DNA of 18,081 nucleotides, from assembly GCA_903901395.1 (NCBI GenBank), contig CAIUQW010000297.1, positions 1-18,081 on the forward strand, in the 5' to 3' direction. The first letter of the stretch is position 1; the number at the start of each line of letters is the position of its first letter. A program made the translations under genes and the position numbers. The notes under the pieces are model-generated. The model worked only from the letters and a program-made list of their open reading frames with translations. It had not been told where the DNA came from and did not search any database. This DNA comes from an uncultured Chlorobiales bacterium. GTDB taxonomy: Bacteria; Bacteroidota; Chlorobiia; Chlorobiales; Chlorobiaceae. This document shows positions 7,264 through 14,333 of this stretch, piece after piece.

Positions 7264-7299
7264 TTACTCTTAACAATTGTAAACAATCGTTAAGAGTAA
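7264..7299. repeat. 36-base inverted repeat, AT-rich
   Basis: TTACTCTTAAC (7264-7274) and GTTAAGAGTAA (7289-7299) are perfect inverted copies of 11 bases. After one A/C mismatch the arms continue as ATTG (7276-7279) and CAAT (7284-7287) around a TAAA loop. There is no T-run, so it is not an ordinary terminator. It sits 92 bases downstream of the Sel1-repeat gene. The right-arm word TTAAGAGT recurs at 7341-7348. Confidence 0.65.
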
Positions 7300-7391
7300 T
7301 CCAAATTCAAATAGCGTTTTTCTGTATTTTTAAGGAACTTTTAAGAGTGGAAGCGTAAATCAAAGCGTATTTATCAGCTGGAATACGCCAA

Positions 7392-7778
7392 TCAATCACA
7401 GCGCTTGAGTTCCTCTTCCATCAATTCCTTATACCTGCGGCAACCGCATCTGCAGTCATGCTCACATGACTTTTTATAGAGAGCCATTGCCTCCTTCATA
7501 TCCTGCGGCACTCCCCTGCCTGCTTCGTACATCTCGCCAAGATTGAACATCGCCTCGCCGTGGCCCTGATCCGCGGCCATGCGAAACCACTTGACCGCCT
7601 CGACATCATTCTGTTCGATGCTCGCGCCGATTTCATAGAACACGCCAAGCTTGTTCATCGCGGCGGCATCACCCTGTTCGGCAGCCTCGCGGACGAGCTG
7701 AACTCGCCGGGCATCGGCGTTTGCCGTTCCTGCCAGAAATACCAGGCACATCGCAAAAAAAACAACCTTTAAACGCAT
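7392..7778 (-). CDS. Secreted Sel1-repeat (TPR-like) protein with Cys-rich tail
   Basis: 128 residues. The N-terminus (MRLKVVFFAMCLVFLAGTANA) is a signal peptide cut near residue 21. Two Sel1-type repeats follow: about 31-66 (LVREAAEQGDAAAMNKLGVFYE...) and 67-102 (WFRMAADQGHGEAMFNLGEMYEAGRGV). The last 25 residues hold five Cys (CEHDCRCGCRR...KRCD), suggesting disulfides or metal binding in the periplasm. Sel1 repeats mediate protein-protein contacts; the partner is unknown. It is a single gene, separated from the TonB receptor by a strong terminator, so it should have its own promoter in 7779-7890. There is no clear SD before the ATG. Confidence 0.85.
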   Translation of the reverse strand: MRLKVVFFAMCLVFLAGTANADARRVQLVREAAEQGDAAAMNKLGVFYEIGASIEQNDVEAVKWFRMAADQGHGEAMFNLGEMYEAGRGVPQDMKEAMALYKKSCEHDCRCGCRRYKELMEEELKRCD

Positions 7779-7891
7779 GAGGTCAAGGGGCTTTACAGAT
7801 TCGTAACAGCGTGAACATAAATATCCTGATATTAATCATTGTTAACATCCGTTCCAAGTGTTTAACCCAAAGAATTTCAATAAAATGAGAG

Positions 7892-7928
7892 AAAAAGGAA
7901 GCGTTGCTTGACTAACGCTTCCTTTTTT
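7892..7928 (-). terminator. Strong rho-independent terminator (bidirectional form)
   Basis: AAAAAGGAAGCGTT (7892-7905) and AACGCTTCCTTTTTT (7914-7928) form a perfect stem around an 8-base loop. Read on the minus strand, a GGAAGCGTT stem is followed by a run of T. It lies about 90 bases past the stop of the TonB receptor gene and should end that transcript. Confidence 0.85.
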
Positions 7929-8019
7929 CGTCTTTTTCGGTCAGAATCGCTGGGTCAATACGATGATGGCGCAATAGAAAAACGCTCGAACGCCATTATG
8001 AACTCATCGATGTTTAACT

Positions 8020-10326
8020 TCAGAACTTGCAGTTCAGACCGACATAAGCGTTACGGCCCATGCCAGGCACAGTGATTCCATAGGGAATTCCTGACAGACT
8101 CATGGTCATTCCCTGACCGGCATATGCACCGCCCAGCGGCAGCGAGTACAGGCGGTCAAACACGTTTTCAACGCCGAAATCGACGCGCACGCTCTTGTAC
8201 GTATAGCTGCCTCTCCAGTGAAGCAGCGTATAACCAGCGGTCGAAAGCTCCTGACGAGGCGTTGATACGTCGCTCTTTCTCGCGACACCAACCAGCTCAA
8301 GCGCATTTTCCAAGCCACCAGTCTTCTGCTCCAAGGAAATCTTGCCATTCAATGGCATGACATTGTACAGACCGGATCCGGTATCGAGATTGCGTCCTTT
8401 AACATAGTTTACGAGCCATTTCGAACTCCACTCTCCCAGGCCATTCCCGCCAAGTGGAAGCCGACCGGACAGATCGAAGCCATAAAGTCGCCCTGTCTGG
8501 TTCATGTACTTCAGAATACCGAAACCCGTAGCATTTACTCCAGCAGTATTTGTCGTCCGATTCCATTGTACCGCATCGATGTAATCGGTTACATAGGTAT
8601 AAAATGGAGACGCTTTGATTTCAAAGCTCTTGTCGGAGTTGTGCCAACTGGCGCTTGCACTGACAGTATGCGCAACTTCAGGCTTGAGATCAGGGTTTCC
8701 GAGATAACCGTTCCCGTCACCGACGAAATTGTTCATGATCAGTGCCATGGCGTTCCGCGACCAGGAGTAACGCTCATAGAGGTTTGGCGTACGGGTTTTT
8801 CGAGCAAAGCCAAACTCATAGGTATGCGTTTCATCAGGCGTATAACGGGTAAGCGCCGTCAGATCGAGGTTAACATCGGTTCTCTTTCTGTCCAGAGCGT
8901 TGAAGTTCGTCGCAGAAAGATAGTATCCGTTATAGTACATGTTATACAATGCCGTGTAATACGGACTAACCCCGTTATAAGAACTGTCCACGTTATTGTA
9001 TCCCTGAACTTCGCCGGTATCGGTGGTAACTACTTCGACACGCGCACCGAGCAGCGTCATCAATTCAGAACTCCACTTCGACTCCAACTCCGTGAAGAGC
9101 GCATAACGATCCCGCTTGCCGTTATTGATGTTCCAGAAGGTATTCGGAGACATACCTGCGGCAAATGCCGGAAAAGGATATGTAGAATTGAAAAGCATTC
9201 CTGTCAGATCGGGCGGTGATGGTGGCCACCAATCGTCGAGGCGATAGAGTTGCGCTTCCGCTCCAAGCCGCAGGATATCCCGTTTCGACAGCTCGACATC
9301 AGCTTTCAGCGTTCCCCCGAGCGTGCTCCCTTTTGTATACATGGGCATACCGATAGCCACGACGTAGGGACTTGAACCGTAGACAAGCTGCTTGTCTTTG
9401 CCAAAATCCATGTAGTGGTTTACCCGTTCGCCATACAACCGTCCTTCGAGCTGACCCCAGCTTTTCTTGCCCATGTAATGGAGATTCAGGCGATAAGCCT
9501 GATTGTTCAGCATATCCATTCTCTGGTTTGGATAGAGCTGATAAGGAACATGCTGATACCCAACCGTTCCTTCGTACAGGTTATCGCTGTTTCGCCAGGC
9601 GACGTTAAGGCTGTGGTTCTGCGTCTCGTAAGCTGTCGAGCCGACCACGTCGTAAGGCAGGGTCTCGCCTGGCCTTCCGGTAACGGCAAATGTTTTAAAG
9701 TCACCACCGGCCGTATAGTCGTCAGATTTCGCGATAGCGCTCCGGAGCGTGACACTCAGCTTATCAGTCGAGTAACCAAGCGTCAGATTGGCGCCTTTCG
9801 CATTGCCATTGGTGCGATAATACGAGCCCAGCTCACCGTGAAACTCGCCTTTACCCGATTGAGCGAATTCCGGCGCGGGACTCTCTGCAATGATCGTTCC
9901 GCCGATGCTGTCTCCGCCAAGGCTTACCGGCGAAATGCCTGCATAAACCTTCATCTCGCCGACTTGTGAAGGATCGATGTACGAGAGCGCAGGATTCATA
10001 TGGTTCGGACAGCAGGAAATCAGCATCATGCCATCAACGACGGTAAGCACCCGGTCATCGGCAAGACCGTGGATAACCGGCAGATTGGACACGCCACCAC
10101 CTGTCTGCAAGGCAACGCCCGGCTGATCGAGCAGCAACGAAGCGGTGTCGCTTATTCTTGCCTTTTTGTTTTTGGCTTTTTCATCTGCCTTGTCAGCTTT
10201 GCCTTTAACGACAATCTCCTGCGACTGCACATCGGCAGCGTGAGCGGTCGCAGGCCCCATTGCCAGCGCAACGAGCAACGCTGCAAGCGGCCGGAACATC
10301 AAAAGTGCTTCATGAGATTTATTCAT
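8020..10326 (-). CDS. TonB-dependent outer-membrane receptor, copper type (OprC/NosA-like)
   Basis: I prefer the ATG at 10326 (768 residues): the next 30 residues form a signal peptide ending ATAHA. A longer frame opens at 10374. A TonB-box-like EIVV lies just after the mature start, followed by a charged Lys/Ala linker and a plug domain (about 60-160, including RVLTVVDGMMLISCCPNHMNP). The remainder is a beta-barrel ending in Phe (GLNCKF). Two features identify the copper family: C106-x3-M110 in the plug and H304-x-M306 in the barrel (VNHYMDFG), matching the CxxxM...HxM copper site described for Pseudomonas OprC; PNQRMDM is a further hallmark. It should import copper using TonB energy. The upstream Cys-rich gene is a likely partner. 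TonB/ExbBD are not in the window. Receptor class is certain; copper specificity is likely. Confidence 0.93.
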   Translation of the reverse strand: MNKSHEALLMFRPLAALLVALAMGPATAHAADVQSQEIVVKGKADKADEKAKNKKARISDTASLLLDQPGVALQTGGGVSNLPVIHGLADDRVLTVVDGMMLISCCPNHMNPALSYIDPSQVGEMKVYAGISPVSLGGDSIGGTIIAESPAPEFAQSGKGEFHGELGSYYRTNGNAKGANLTLGYSTDKLSVTLRSAIAKSDDYTAGGDFKTFAVTGRPGETLPYDVVGSTAYETQNHSLNVAWRNSDNLYEGTVGYQHVPYQLYPNQRMDMLNNQAYRLNLHYMGKKSWGQLEGRLYGERVNHYMDFGKDKQLVYGSSPYVVAIGMPMYTKGSTLGGTLKADVELSKRDILRLGAEAQLYRLDDWWPPSPPDLTGMLFNSTYPFPAFAAGMSPNTFWNINNGKRDRYALFTELESKWSSELMTLLGARVEVVTTDTGEVQGYNNVDSSYNGVSPYYTALYNMYYNGYYLSATNFNALDRKRTDVNLDLTALTRYTPDETHTYEFGFARKTRTPNLYERYSWSRNAMALIMNNFVGDGNGYLGNPDLKPEVAHTVSASASWHNSDKSFEIKASPFYTYVTDYIDAVQWNRTTNTAGVNATGFGILKYMNQTGRLYGFDLSGRLPLGGNGLGEWSSKWLVNYVKGRNLDTGSGLYNVMPLNGKISLEQKTGGLENALELVGVARKSDVSTPRQELSTAGYTLLHWRGSYTYKSVRVDFGVENVFDRLYSLPLGGAYAGQGMTMSLSGIPYGITVPGMGRNAYVGLNCKF

Positions 10327-10337
10327 AATGGTGTAAC

Positions 10338-10349
10338 AACAATTGTTAA
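10338..10349. promoter_or_regulatory. Palindrome AACAATTGTT in the TonB receptor leader
   Basis: AACAATTGTT (10338-10347) is a perfect 10-base palindrome 12 bases upstream of the chosen start. On the minus strand it reads TTAACAATTG (10340-10349), a word also seen in the 7264-7299 inverted repeat and, as TTAACAAT, upstream of the Sel1 gene (7838-7845). It may be a repressor operator; it could equally be chance in AT-rich DNA. Confidence 0.3.
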
Positions 10350-10489
10350 TAATAGAGTATACCGCCAGACACAAAAAGGCGGCAACCGTGACTCAGCGTG
10401 CATCCGCACACAGAAACAGCAATGCTATGCCCACCGCTAATGAAGCGGCAAACACGCCATGAGTCAATAGTATATCGATGTAAAAAAGC

Positions 10490-10879
10490 TCAGGCTTTGG
10501 GAGGGTGATCGATGCCTGGCAAGGCTCCTGTACGCAGATTGCAAGTGAGACAATCAATGAATTTCCTGTCGGCGACAGGCGCTCTCCAACCCTGCCGACT
10601 TTGAGACTCGATGCCTTGCGTCATATCCCGCAATTCATCGAACGATTTCGTGGAGGGCTGATTGCTGGACTCCGCCGGACGGGATTCGTCAGCCGCCGCA
10701 GCAATTTTTTTCTTCAGGAAGCAGTGTCCGCAGCAATTTTTGGTCTTCTTCTCGCAGAGTTTTTCAGCTATTGCCTTGCGATTGAGGTAAAAAATGCCGT
10801 AACAAGCCAGCACGCCGTTGATCTGCACGAACATGACGAGAAGCGTCAGAACGACGATATGACGCTTGAATGACACCAT
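10490..10879 (-). CDS. Small Cys-rich membrane-anchored protein next to copper receptor
   Basis: The start is uncertain: the frame is open up to a TTG at 10957 (155 residues), but the ATG at 10879 (129 residues) puts a signal/anchor helix at the N-terminus (MVSFKRHIVVLTLLVMFVQI), so I prefer it. Cysteines lie at 26, 42, 49, 50, 53, 110 and 113, including CCGHC followed by FLKKK, and a C-terminal CLTC. The protein ends in DHPPKA. The pattern (LN..AIA..LC...CCGHCFLKK, ending HPP) resembles small uncharacterised proteins that I recall beside TonB copper receptors in Bacteroidota; this recollection is unchecked. It lies 163 bases upstream of the receptor start, same strand. A role as periplasmic copper-binding partner is inferred from cysteines and context. 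Confidence 0.7.
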   Translation of the reverse strand: MVSFKRHIVVLTLLVMFVQINGVLACYGIFYLNRKAIAEKLCEKKTKNCCGHCFLKKKIAAAADESRPAESSNQPSTKSFDELRDMTQGIESQSRQGWRAPVADRKFIDCLTCNLRTGALPGIDHPPKA

Positions 10880-11081
10880 GAATGCTGGTTGACGTGAAAA
10901 TAGATACGCTATGAGAGTGCGGAAAAGCGGAAGCAGAAAACTTCGGAGCGAACCCAATTACTATATTACTGGATCAGTATAACACCGCCCACACAAACAT
11001 GCAACTATATAACGAGATAATTTGTGAATTTGTAAAATCTTTGGAGAGTTCTTCCTGTGGGTTTGCCTATAACCGGTGAGG

Positions 11082-11456
11082 CTACCCGTCAGGCTTAACC
11101 AGCCACGCTTTGGCCCGCTCGATGTCGGTATCGACGCGAACCTGAAGCGCCCGATTAACGGCAACCGTCTCCCAGAACTTACCATCCTTAAAAAACTGCG
11201 GCCCGCACACAATAGCGATGCGGGCCAACCTCGGAGCAATCTCGGCGATTTTTTGCGCTGACTGAAAAGTATCGAAAGTGTCAAGCGCGTACTCGAGATT
11301 CCGCTCGTCGCACAAAATAAGCGTCACCCCGCTCTCGACCGCCAGATCGATAATCGCGCAGCCGTAATCGATCACCTGCTGTAAATTTTCGTCACGTCCG
11401 GAGGTTGTTATGAGGAGCAAGCCGTCAGCTATTTCGGACTGGAACGTTATGGCCAT
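11082..11456 (-). CDS. Conserved-looking hypothetical, STAS/SpoIIAA-like
   Basis: 124 residues, soluble, with no signal or membrane helix. Alternating strands and helices (GLLLITTSGRDE, VTLILCDERNLE, ARIAIVCGP) suggest a small alpha/beta domain like STAS/SpoIIAA-type proteins, but no catalytic motif is visible. It starts at ATG 11456; the SD is weak. A possible -35/-10 pair (TTAACC, 16 bases, TATATT on the minus strand) lies about 50 bases upstream. Neighbours on both sides are separated by more than 200 bases, so it is probably monocistronic. I do not know its function. Confidence 0.65.
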   Translation of the reverse strand: MAITFQSEIADGLLLITTSGRDENLQQVIDYGCAIIDLAVESGVTLILCDERNLEYALDTFDTFQSAQKIAEIAPRLARIAIVCGPQFFKDGKFWETVAVNRALQVRVDTDIERAKAWLVKPDG

Positions 11457-11806
11457 GGTTGCGTGAAGTTGTTCTTTTGCCGCTCCCTATATGATTATTC
11501 AAAATATAGCGAGTTTGTAGCGTTGGTTAACAGAATAGTCTCAGTTTTTATGAGAAAATCCGATTATTGGCTGCAACGAATTGCGTAGTCATGCCGAGAA
11601 AGGTAAAAGATTCAGTGCGTTGACCTTATGACGGCCATTGAGCGTTCGGAGATGCAATTGTTCAGAATAGGAAAAAAAGAACCCCACCGCGAGTAGCAGG
11701 GTTTTAACTTTCAGGATATTACGTTTCAAATAGCTCTTCGCAAATTATTGCAACGATGACAACAAAATCTCAATCTGCAAAGAACCAATTCTTCGGCATT
11801 GACGTA
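11457..11806. other. Intergenic region, 350 bases
   Basis: No gene is supported. It holds the terminator of the PfpI-family gene at its right side and, nearest 11456, the presumed promoter of the STAS-like gene. A long plus-strand frame entering from 11756 is antisense to the PfpI gene and not credible. Confidence 0.6.
11672..11705 (-). terminator. Rho-independent terminator of the PfpI-family gene
   Basis: On the minus strand AACCCTGC pairs with GCGGTGGGGTT (eight pairs, two of them G-T), followed by C and seven T (complement of 11672-11678). It is about 100 bases past the stop at 11807. Confidence 0.7.
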
Positions 11807-12388
11807 TTACAGCTCGATTTTCGTTCCGAGTACCTGCAAGAACCTGGCGAGCCAGTCAGGATGAGCTGGCCATGCGGGCGCGGTGACCAGATTGCCGTCC
11901 ACATGGCACTGATCGACCGGAATGTTCACATACGATCCACCGGCGCGAGTGACATCCGGCCCAACCGCCGGATAGGCGGAACACGCTCTCCCCTCGATAA
12001 CGCCAGCAGCGGCAAGCACTTGCGCACCGTGACAGATGGCTGCGACAGGTTTGTCGGTTTGCGAGAAGTGGCGCACGATGTCGAGTACGGTTTCATTGAG
12101 CCGGATATACTCCGGAGCGCGTCCGCCGGGGATGACGAGAGCGTCGTACTCTTCGGCTTTGATGTCGGCGAAGGTGGCGTTCAGCGTAAAATTGTGGCCG
12201 GGTTTTTCGCTGTAAGTCTGATCGCCCTCGAAGTCATGCACCGCCGTGCGCACCTTGTCGCCCGATCTCTTGTCCGGACAAACGGCATGAACAGTATGCC
12301 CGACCATCGAAAGCGCCTGAAAAGGCACCATGACTTCGTAATCTTCCACGAAATCACCAACAAGCATCAGAATTTTCTTCGCACCCAT
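11807..12388 (-). CDS. DJ-1/PfpI family protein (class I glutamine amidotransferase-like)
   Basis: 193 residues, cytoplasmic. The start [19 protein letters not shown] is the typical PfpI opening with conserved acidic residues. The nucleophile elbow is A117-I-C119-H120-G, with Cys119 as the reactive cysteine, and [12 protein letters not shown] (85-96) is a second hallmark. The family covers deglycases/glyoxalases, chaperones and peptidases that protect against carbonyl or oxidative stress; which activity applies cannot be told from sequence. Length is in the usual range. The ATG has a good SD (AAAGGAG), and a terminator follows, so it is monocistronic. Confidence 0.93.
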   Translation of the reverse strand: MGAKKILMLVGDFVEDYEVMVPFQALSMVGHTVHAVCPDKRSGDKVRTAVHDFEGDQTYSEKPGHNFTLNATFADIKAEEYDALVIPGGRAPEYIRLNETVLDIVRHFSQTDKPVAAICHGAQVLAAAGVIEGRACSAYPAVGPDVTRAGGSYVNIPVDQCHVDGNLVTAPAWPAHPDWLARFLQVLGTKIEL

Positions 12389-12478
12389 AGAGAACTCCTT
12401 TCTGAAGGTTTTGTATTACTGATTATGAACCGAAGCCAATAGTTTTTTGGATTCTGTGATCGATCAGCTTCACGACGT

Positions 12479-13165
12479 TCACGCCTCTTTTTTCTTACGC
12501 CTTAACACTCTGAAACCAATAGTTCCAACACCCAACAAAAGCGCGGCAGAAGGTTCCGGTACAGCATAGACGCCAACTTCGTCTATCGCCACGCCATTAT
12601 TAGCAAAAGTCAGTTTGACGTATCTTGCATTCACAGAATCGAAGGTAGTGAGTATGGTATCGTTTCCTGAAATATTGCCGCTAAAAGAGAGAAGAGAGGA
12701 ATCGGCAACCGTAGTATATCCGCTATACTGACTCATGGAAACAGAGATGGTAAACTGACCGGGATCGCGATCATCAAAATAGCCAAGACGGTCTCTGCCA
12801 AAAGAAACGCTGTTGATGAGATGGCTGCTTCCAAGATCTAAAATAACCCAGCTGTTGCTGCTATTAGAAATCCAGCTCGTTCCGTTTCCATAATAACCAT
12901 CGTTCAGATATGCAGCATTATGAATTAAAGGATAACCTGCGATAGTGCCGCTTACAACTGCTGATATGCCATTATAGGCAAGATTGGTACCGGTATTGTA
13001 CGCCTGGTATGCGCCCTGGTTAATAGGGTAGGTTGGTTTCTGAAATTGACTACCAACCAAAACAGGATCACTGATAATAGAAATCACGGCTGCATTTGAG
13101 GTAACAGAAGATAAAAGCAATGCACCACCTGTCACCAACCCGGATAATAGATTTTTGGTTTTCAT
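12479..13165 (-). CDS. PEP-CTERM exosortase-sorted protein with discoidin-like domain
   Basis: 228 residues. The N-terminal signal peptide ends near SNAA (about 26). The C-terminal sorting signal is V202-PEP followed by a short hydrophobic helix (ALLLGVGTIGF) and the basic tail RVLRRKKKEA, as in substrates of exosortase/EpsH. The middle (about 75-200) has features of an F5/8 type C (discoidin) galactose-binding-like domain: a missing-base/DGYYGNGTSW segment, WVILDLGSSHLINSV, and closing RYVKLTF. It should be exported and anchored or released at the cell surface, perhaps in extracellular polysaccharide. Composition is Ser/Asn/Gly-rich and somewhat AT-richer than its neighbours. No exosortase gene is in the window. 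Confidence 0.9.
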   Translation of the reverse strand: MKTKNLLSGLVTGGALLLSSVTSNAAVISIISDPVLVGSQFQKPTYPINQGAYQAYNTGTNLAYNGISAVVSGTIAGYPLIHNAAYLNDGYYGNGTSWISNSSNSWVILDLGSSHLINSVSFGRDRLGYFDDRDPGQFTISVSMSQYSGYTTVADSSLLSFSGNISGNDTILTTFDSVNARYVKLTFANNGVAIDEVGVYAVPEPSAALLLGVGTIGFRVLRRKKKEA

Positions 13166-13357
13166 GCTTTTTACTTATTTTTTGTTCAACATATCACCAC
13201 CCACATAAAATAACGTAATAAAATGCAATTCACAACTTTTTTCGCATAACCCACAAGACATCAACCAGTTATTGATAGCGACACTTGTCTCTCACTCACG
13301 AGTCTCACGCTGTTTTTTTAGAATTAGATTCAAGAGCAATAGCTTTTTGTCATGACG

Positions 13358-13720
13358 TTAGTCGTCATTCCTTTCTGTTTTCAGCAATGTCGTCGGTTGC
13401 TGCGTATCGGGCGAAGTGAGCGTCGGCGCGGGTTTCTGACGTTCCGCGACTTTGGCTTTGTGCTTATTGACTTCATTTTCAAGCGCATCGATGCGTTTGC
13501 GCTGACTGGATGATTTGAAGGTTTTCTTGAGCAGCGATGGAACAAGCACGAGCAAACCGATCAGCACGCCAATCGCAAGCGTCGCGAGCAAAACAAGCGA
13601 AAGCGAACCGGAGACTGTCCAGTGGAAAAAGGATATGGTGACCAGCATCGAATTCTGCAACGCAAACACCACCGCCAGAACCGCAATCACAAGCGCGATG
13701 ATTAAATAGAGAGTTGGCAT
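13358..13720 (-). CDS. LapA-domain (DUF1049) inner-membrane protein
   Basis: 120 residues. Two hydrophobic helices, about 3-22 (LYLIIALVIAVLAVVFALQN) and 40-64 (LSLVLLATLAIGVLIG...), flank the short polar segment SMLVTISFFHWTVSG, the hallmark VxxSFxxW region of LapA/DUF1049 proteins. Residues about 70-97 (QRKRIDALENEVNKHKAKVAE) form a short coiled coil, followed by a Pro/Thr/Gln-rich tail. Related proteins take part in envelope or lipopolysaccharide assembly, but no role is established here. It starts 88 bases after the MazE-like gene with no clear SD, and a 6-bp inverted repeat (ATGACG/CGTCAT, 13352-13368) covers its stop codon. Confidence 0.85.
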   Translation of the reverse strand: MPTLYLIIALVIAVLAVVFALQNSMLVTISFFHWTVSGSLSLVLLATLAIGVLIGLLVLVPSLLKKTFKSSSQRKRIDALENEVNKHKAKVAERQKPAPTLTSPDTQQPTTLLKTERNDD

Positions 13721-13808
13721 GGTTGTGCAGGTATTTTGTTTTGAATTGCTCTTGGGAATAAGATAACCAGCGTTGCTTTGCGGTTATACTGATGAACCAA
13801 AGGTTATT

Positions 13809-14024
13809 TTATTCGGGTTCCCAGCTCTCACGATCCGCAGCCTGTTCAAGAAAATCAAGTACCTCCTTTTCATAAGCTTCCGACTTGAGCAACTCCGATT
13901 GACGACGGCACTCTATTGCGAATCCGGGCCGCCGCGTATCTGGAACCCAAATCTGCACCGGCCTCAACCCGCGCTCCCGAAGCTTGTCTTTATACCGCTT
14001 GAGCCTTTTAGTGATGATTTTCAT
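13809..14024 (-). CDS. MazE-like antitoxin (DUF3018), apparently without a toxin
   Basis: 71 residues. The core GLRPVQIWVPDTRRPGFAIE (residues 19-38), followed by CRRQSELL, is the signature of the DUF3018 antitoxin family, which normally precedes a MazF/PemK-type toxin gene in an overlapping or abutting frame. Here the 88 bases after the stop hold no MazF-like frame, and the next gene is the LapA-domain protein. The antitoxin is complete in length. It may be a solitary remnant or act on a toxin encoded elsewhere. The basic N-terminus (KIITKRLKRYKDKLRERG) would suit DNA binding. Family confidence is high; function is inferred. Confidence 0.85.
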   Translation of the reverse strand: MKIITKRLKRYKDKLRERGLRPVQIWVPDTRRPGFAIECRRQSELLKSEAYEKEVLDFLEQAADRESWEPE

Positions 14025-14333
14025 GCGCTATCTTCGTTTGCTTTGTTTAACTCGTCATATGTAAGGTAAGGTATATAAAAAATATTTTCACGTCGCATCT
14101 CATTCCTTATCATAGGATTTAATTGCTCGCATTTTACAAATTATTATTTTATTCGGCACTTGCTTTTCTTAATATTATTACCAACGGTTGGAAATAAGAA
14201 ACGTAGGGCATTTCGAAGCACCTACTTATCAAGTTACCGAGCCGTTTTTTAAATGTTATTTCTTTCAAATCTAGCACTTTCTGCCCTATGTTTTTTATTG
14301 CGTGTTGTGAGCTGTGAATTTTTCCATTAGTCG
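14025..14333. other. AT-rich intergenic region downstream of the kinase gene
   Basis: No gene is supported in any frame. It is markedly AT-rich, like the kinase gene, and contains one sizeable structure, the 64-base imperfect hairpin at 14183-14246. The right-hand part shares the foreign-looking composition of the kinase gene. Confidence 0.6.
14183..14246. repeat. Two-step imperfect hairpin, attC-like in shape
   Basis: The outer arms AACGGTT (14183-14189) and AGCCGTT (14240-14246) make seven pairs (one G-T). Weak pairing ATAA/TTAT (14194-14197 with 14226-14229) follows. The inner arms GTAGGGC (14203-14209) and GCACCTAC (14218-14225) make seven pairs with one bulged A, around an 8-base loop. 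Interrupted stems with a single extrahelical base and outer AAC/GTT ends recall integron attC sites, but the flanks do not match the RYYYAAC/GTTRRRY core. It sits 88 bases downstream of the kinase stop, where a cassette attC would be. Confidence 0.4.

Larger units (their letters stand above)
6698..7391. other. Gene-poor stretch of about 690 bases
   Basis: No convincing intact gene on either strand. It holds the candidate promoter for the barrel-cytochrome gene, a plus-strand frame interrupted once by TGA (6903-7139), several short hairpins (for example ATCGG/CCGAT at 7224-7237) and a 36-base inverted repeat at 7264-7299. The 11-base word CTGAACGACTG occurs twice in it, near 6757 and 6938. A 72-residue minus-strand frame over 6773-6991 has no protein-like features. 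Confidence 0.5.

Noticed and set aside
8566..9969. Plus-strand frames of 217 and 184 residues
   Set aside because: Shadows of the TonB receptor, with no family motifs.
10389..10487. Hydrophobic minus-strand frame after the Cys-rich gene (LLTHGVFAASLAVGIALLFL)
   Set aside because: It has a membrane-helix look, but no ATG or SD and only about 30 residues; not supportable as a gene.
10961..11284. 107-residue minus-strand frame
   Set aside because: Overlaps the STAS-like gene in another frame with basic, low-information composition.
11756..12442. 228-residue plus-strand frame
   Set aside because: Antisense to the PfpI-family gene, which has clear family motifs, an SD and a terminator.
14183..14246. 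True integron attC site
   Set aside because: Shape is suggestive, but the flanks do not match RYYYAAC/GTTRRRY and no integrase is in the window; kept only as attC-like.
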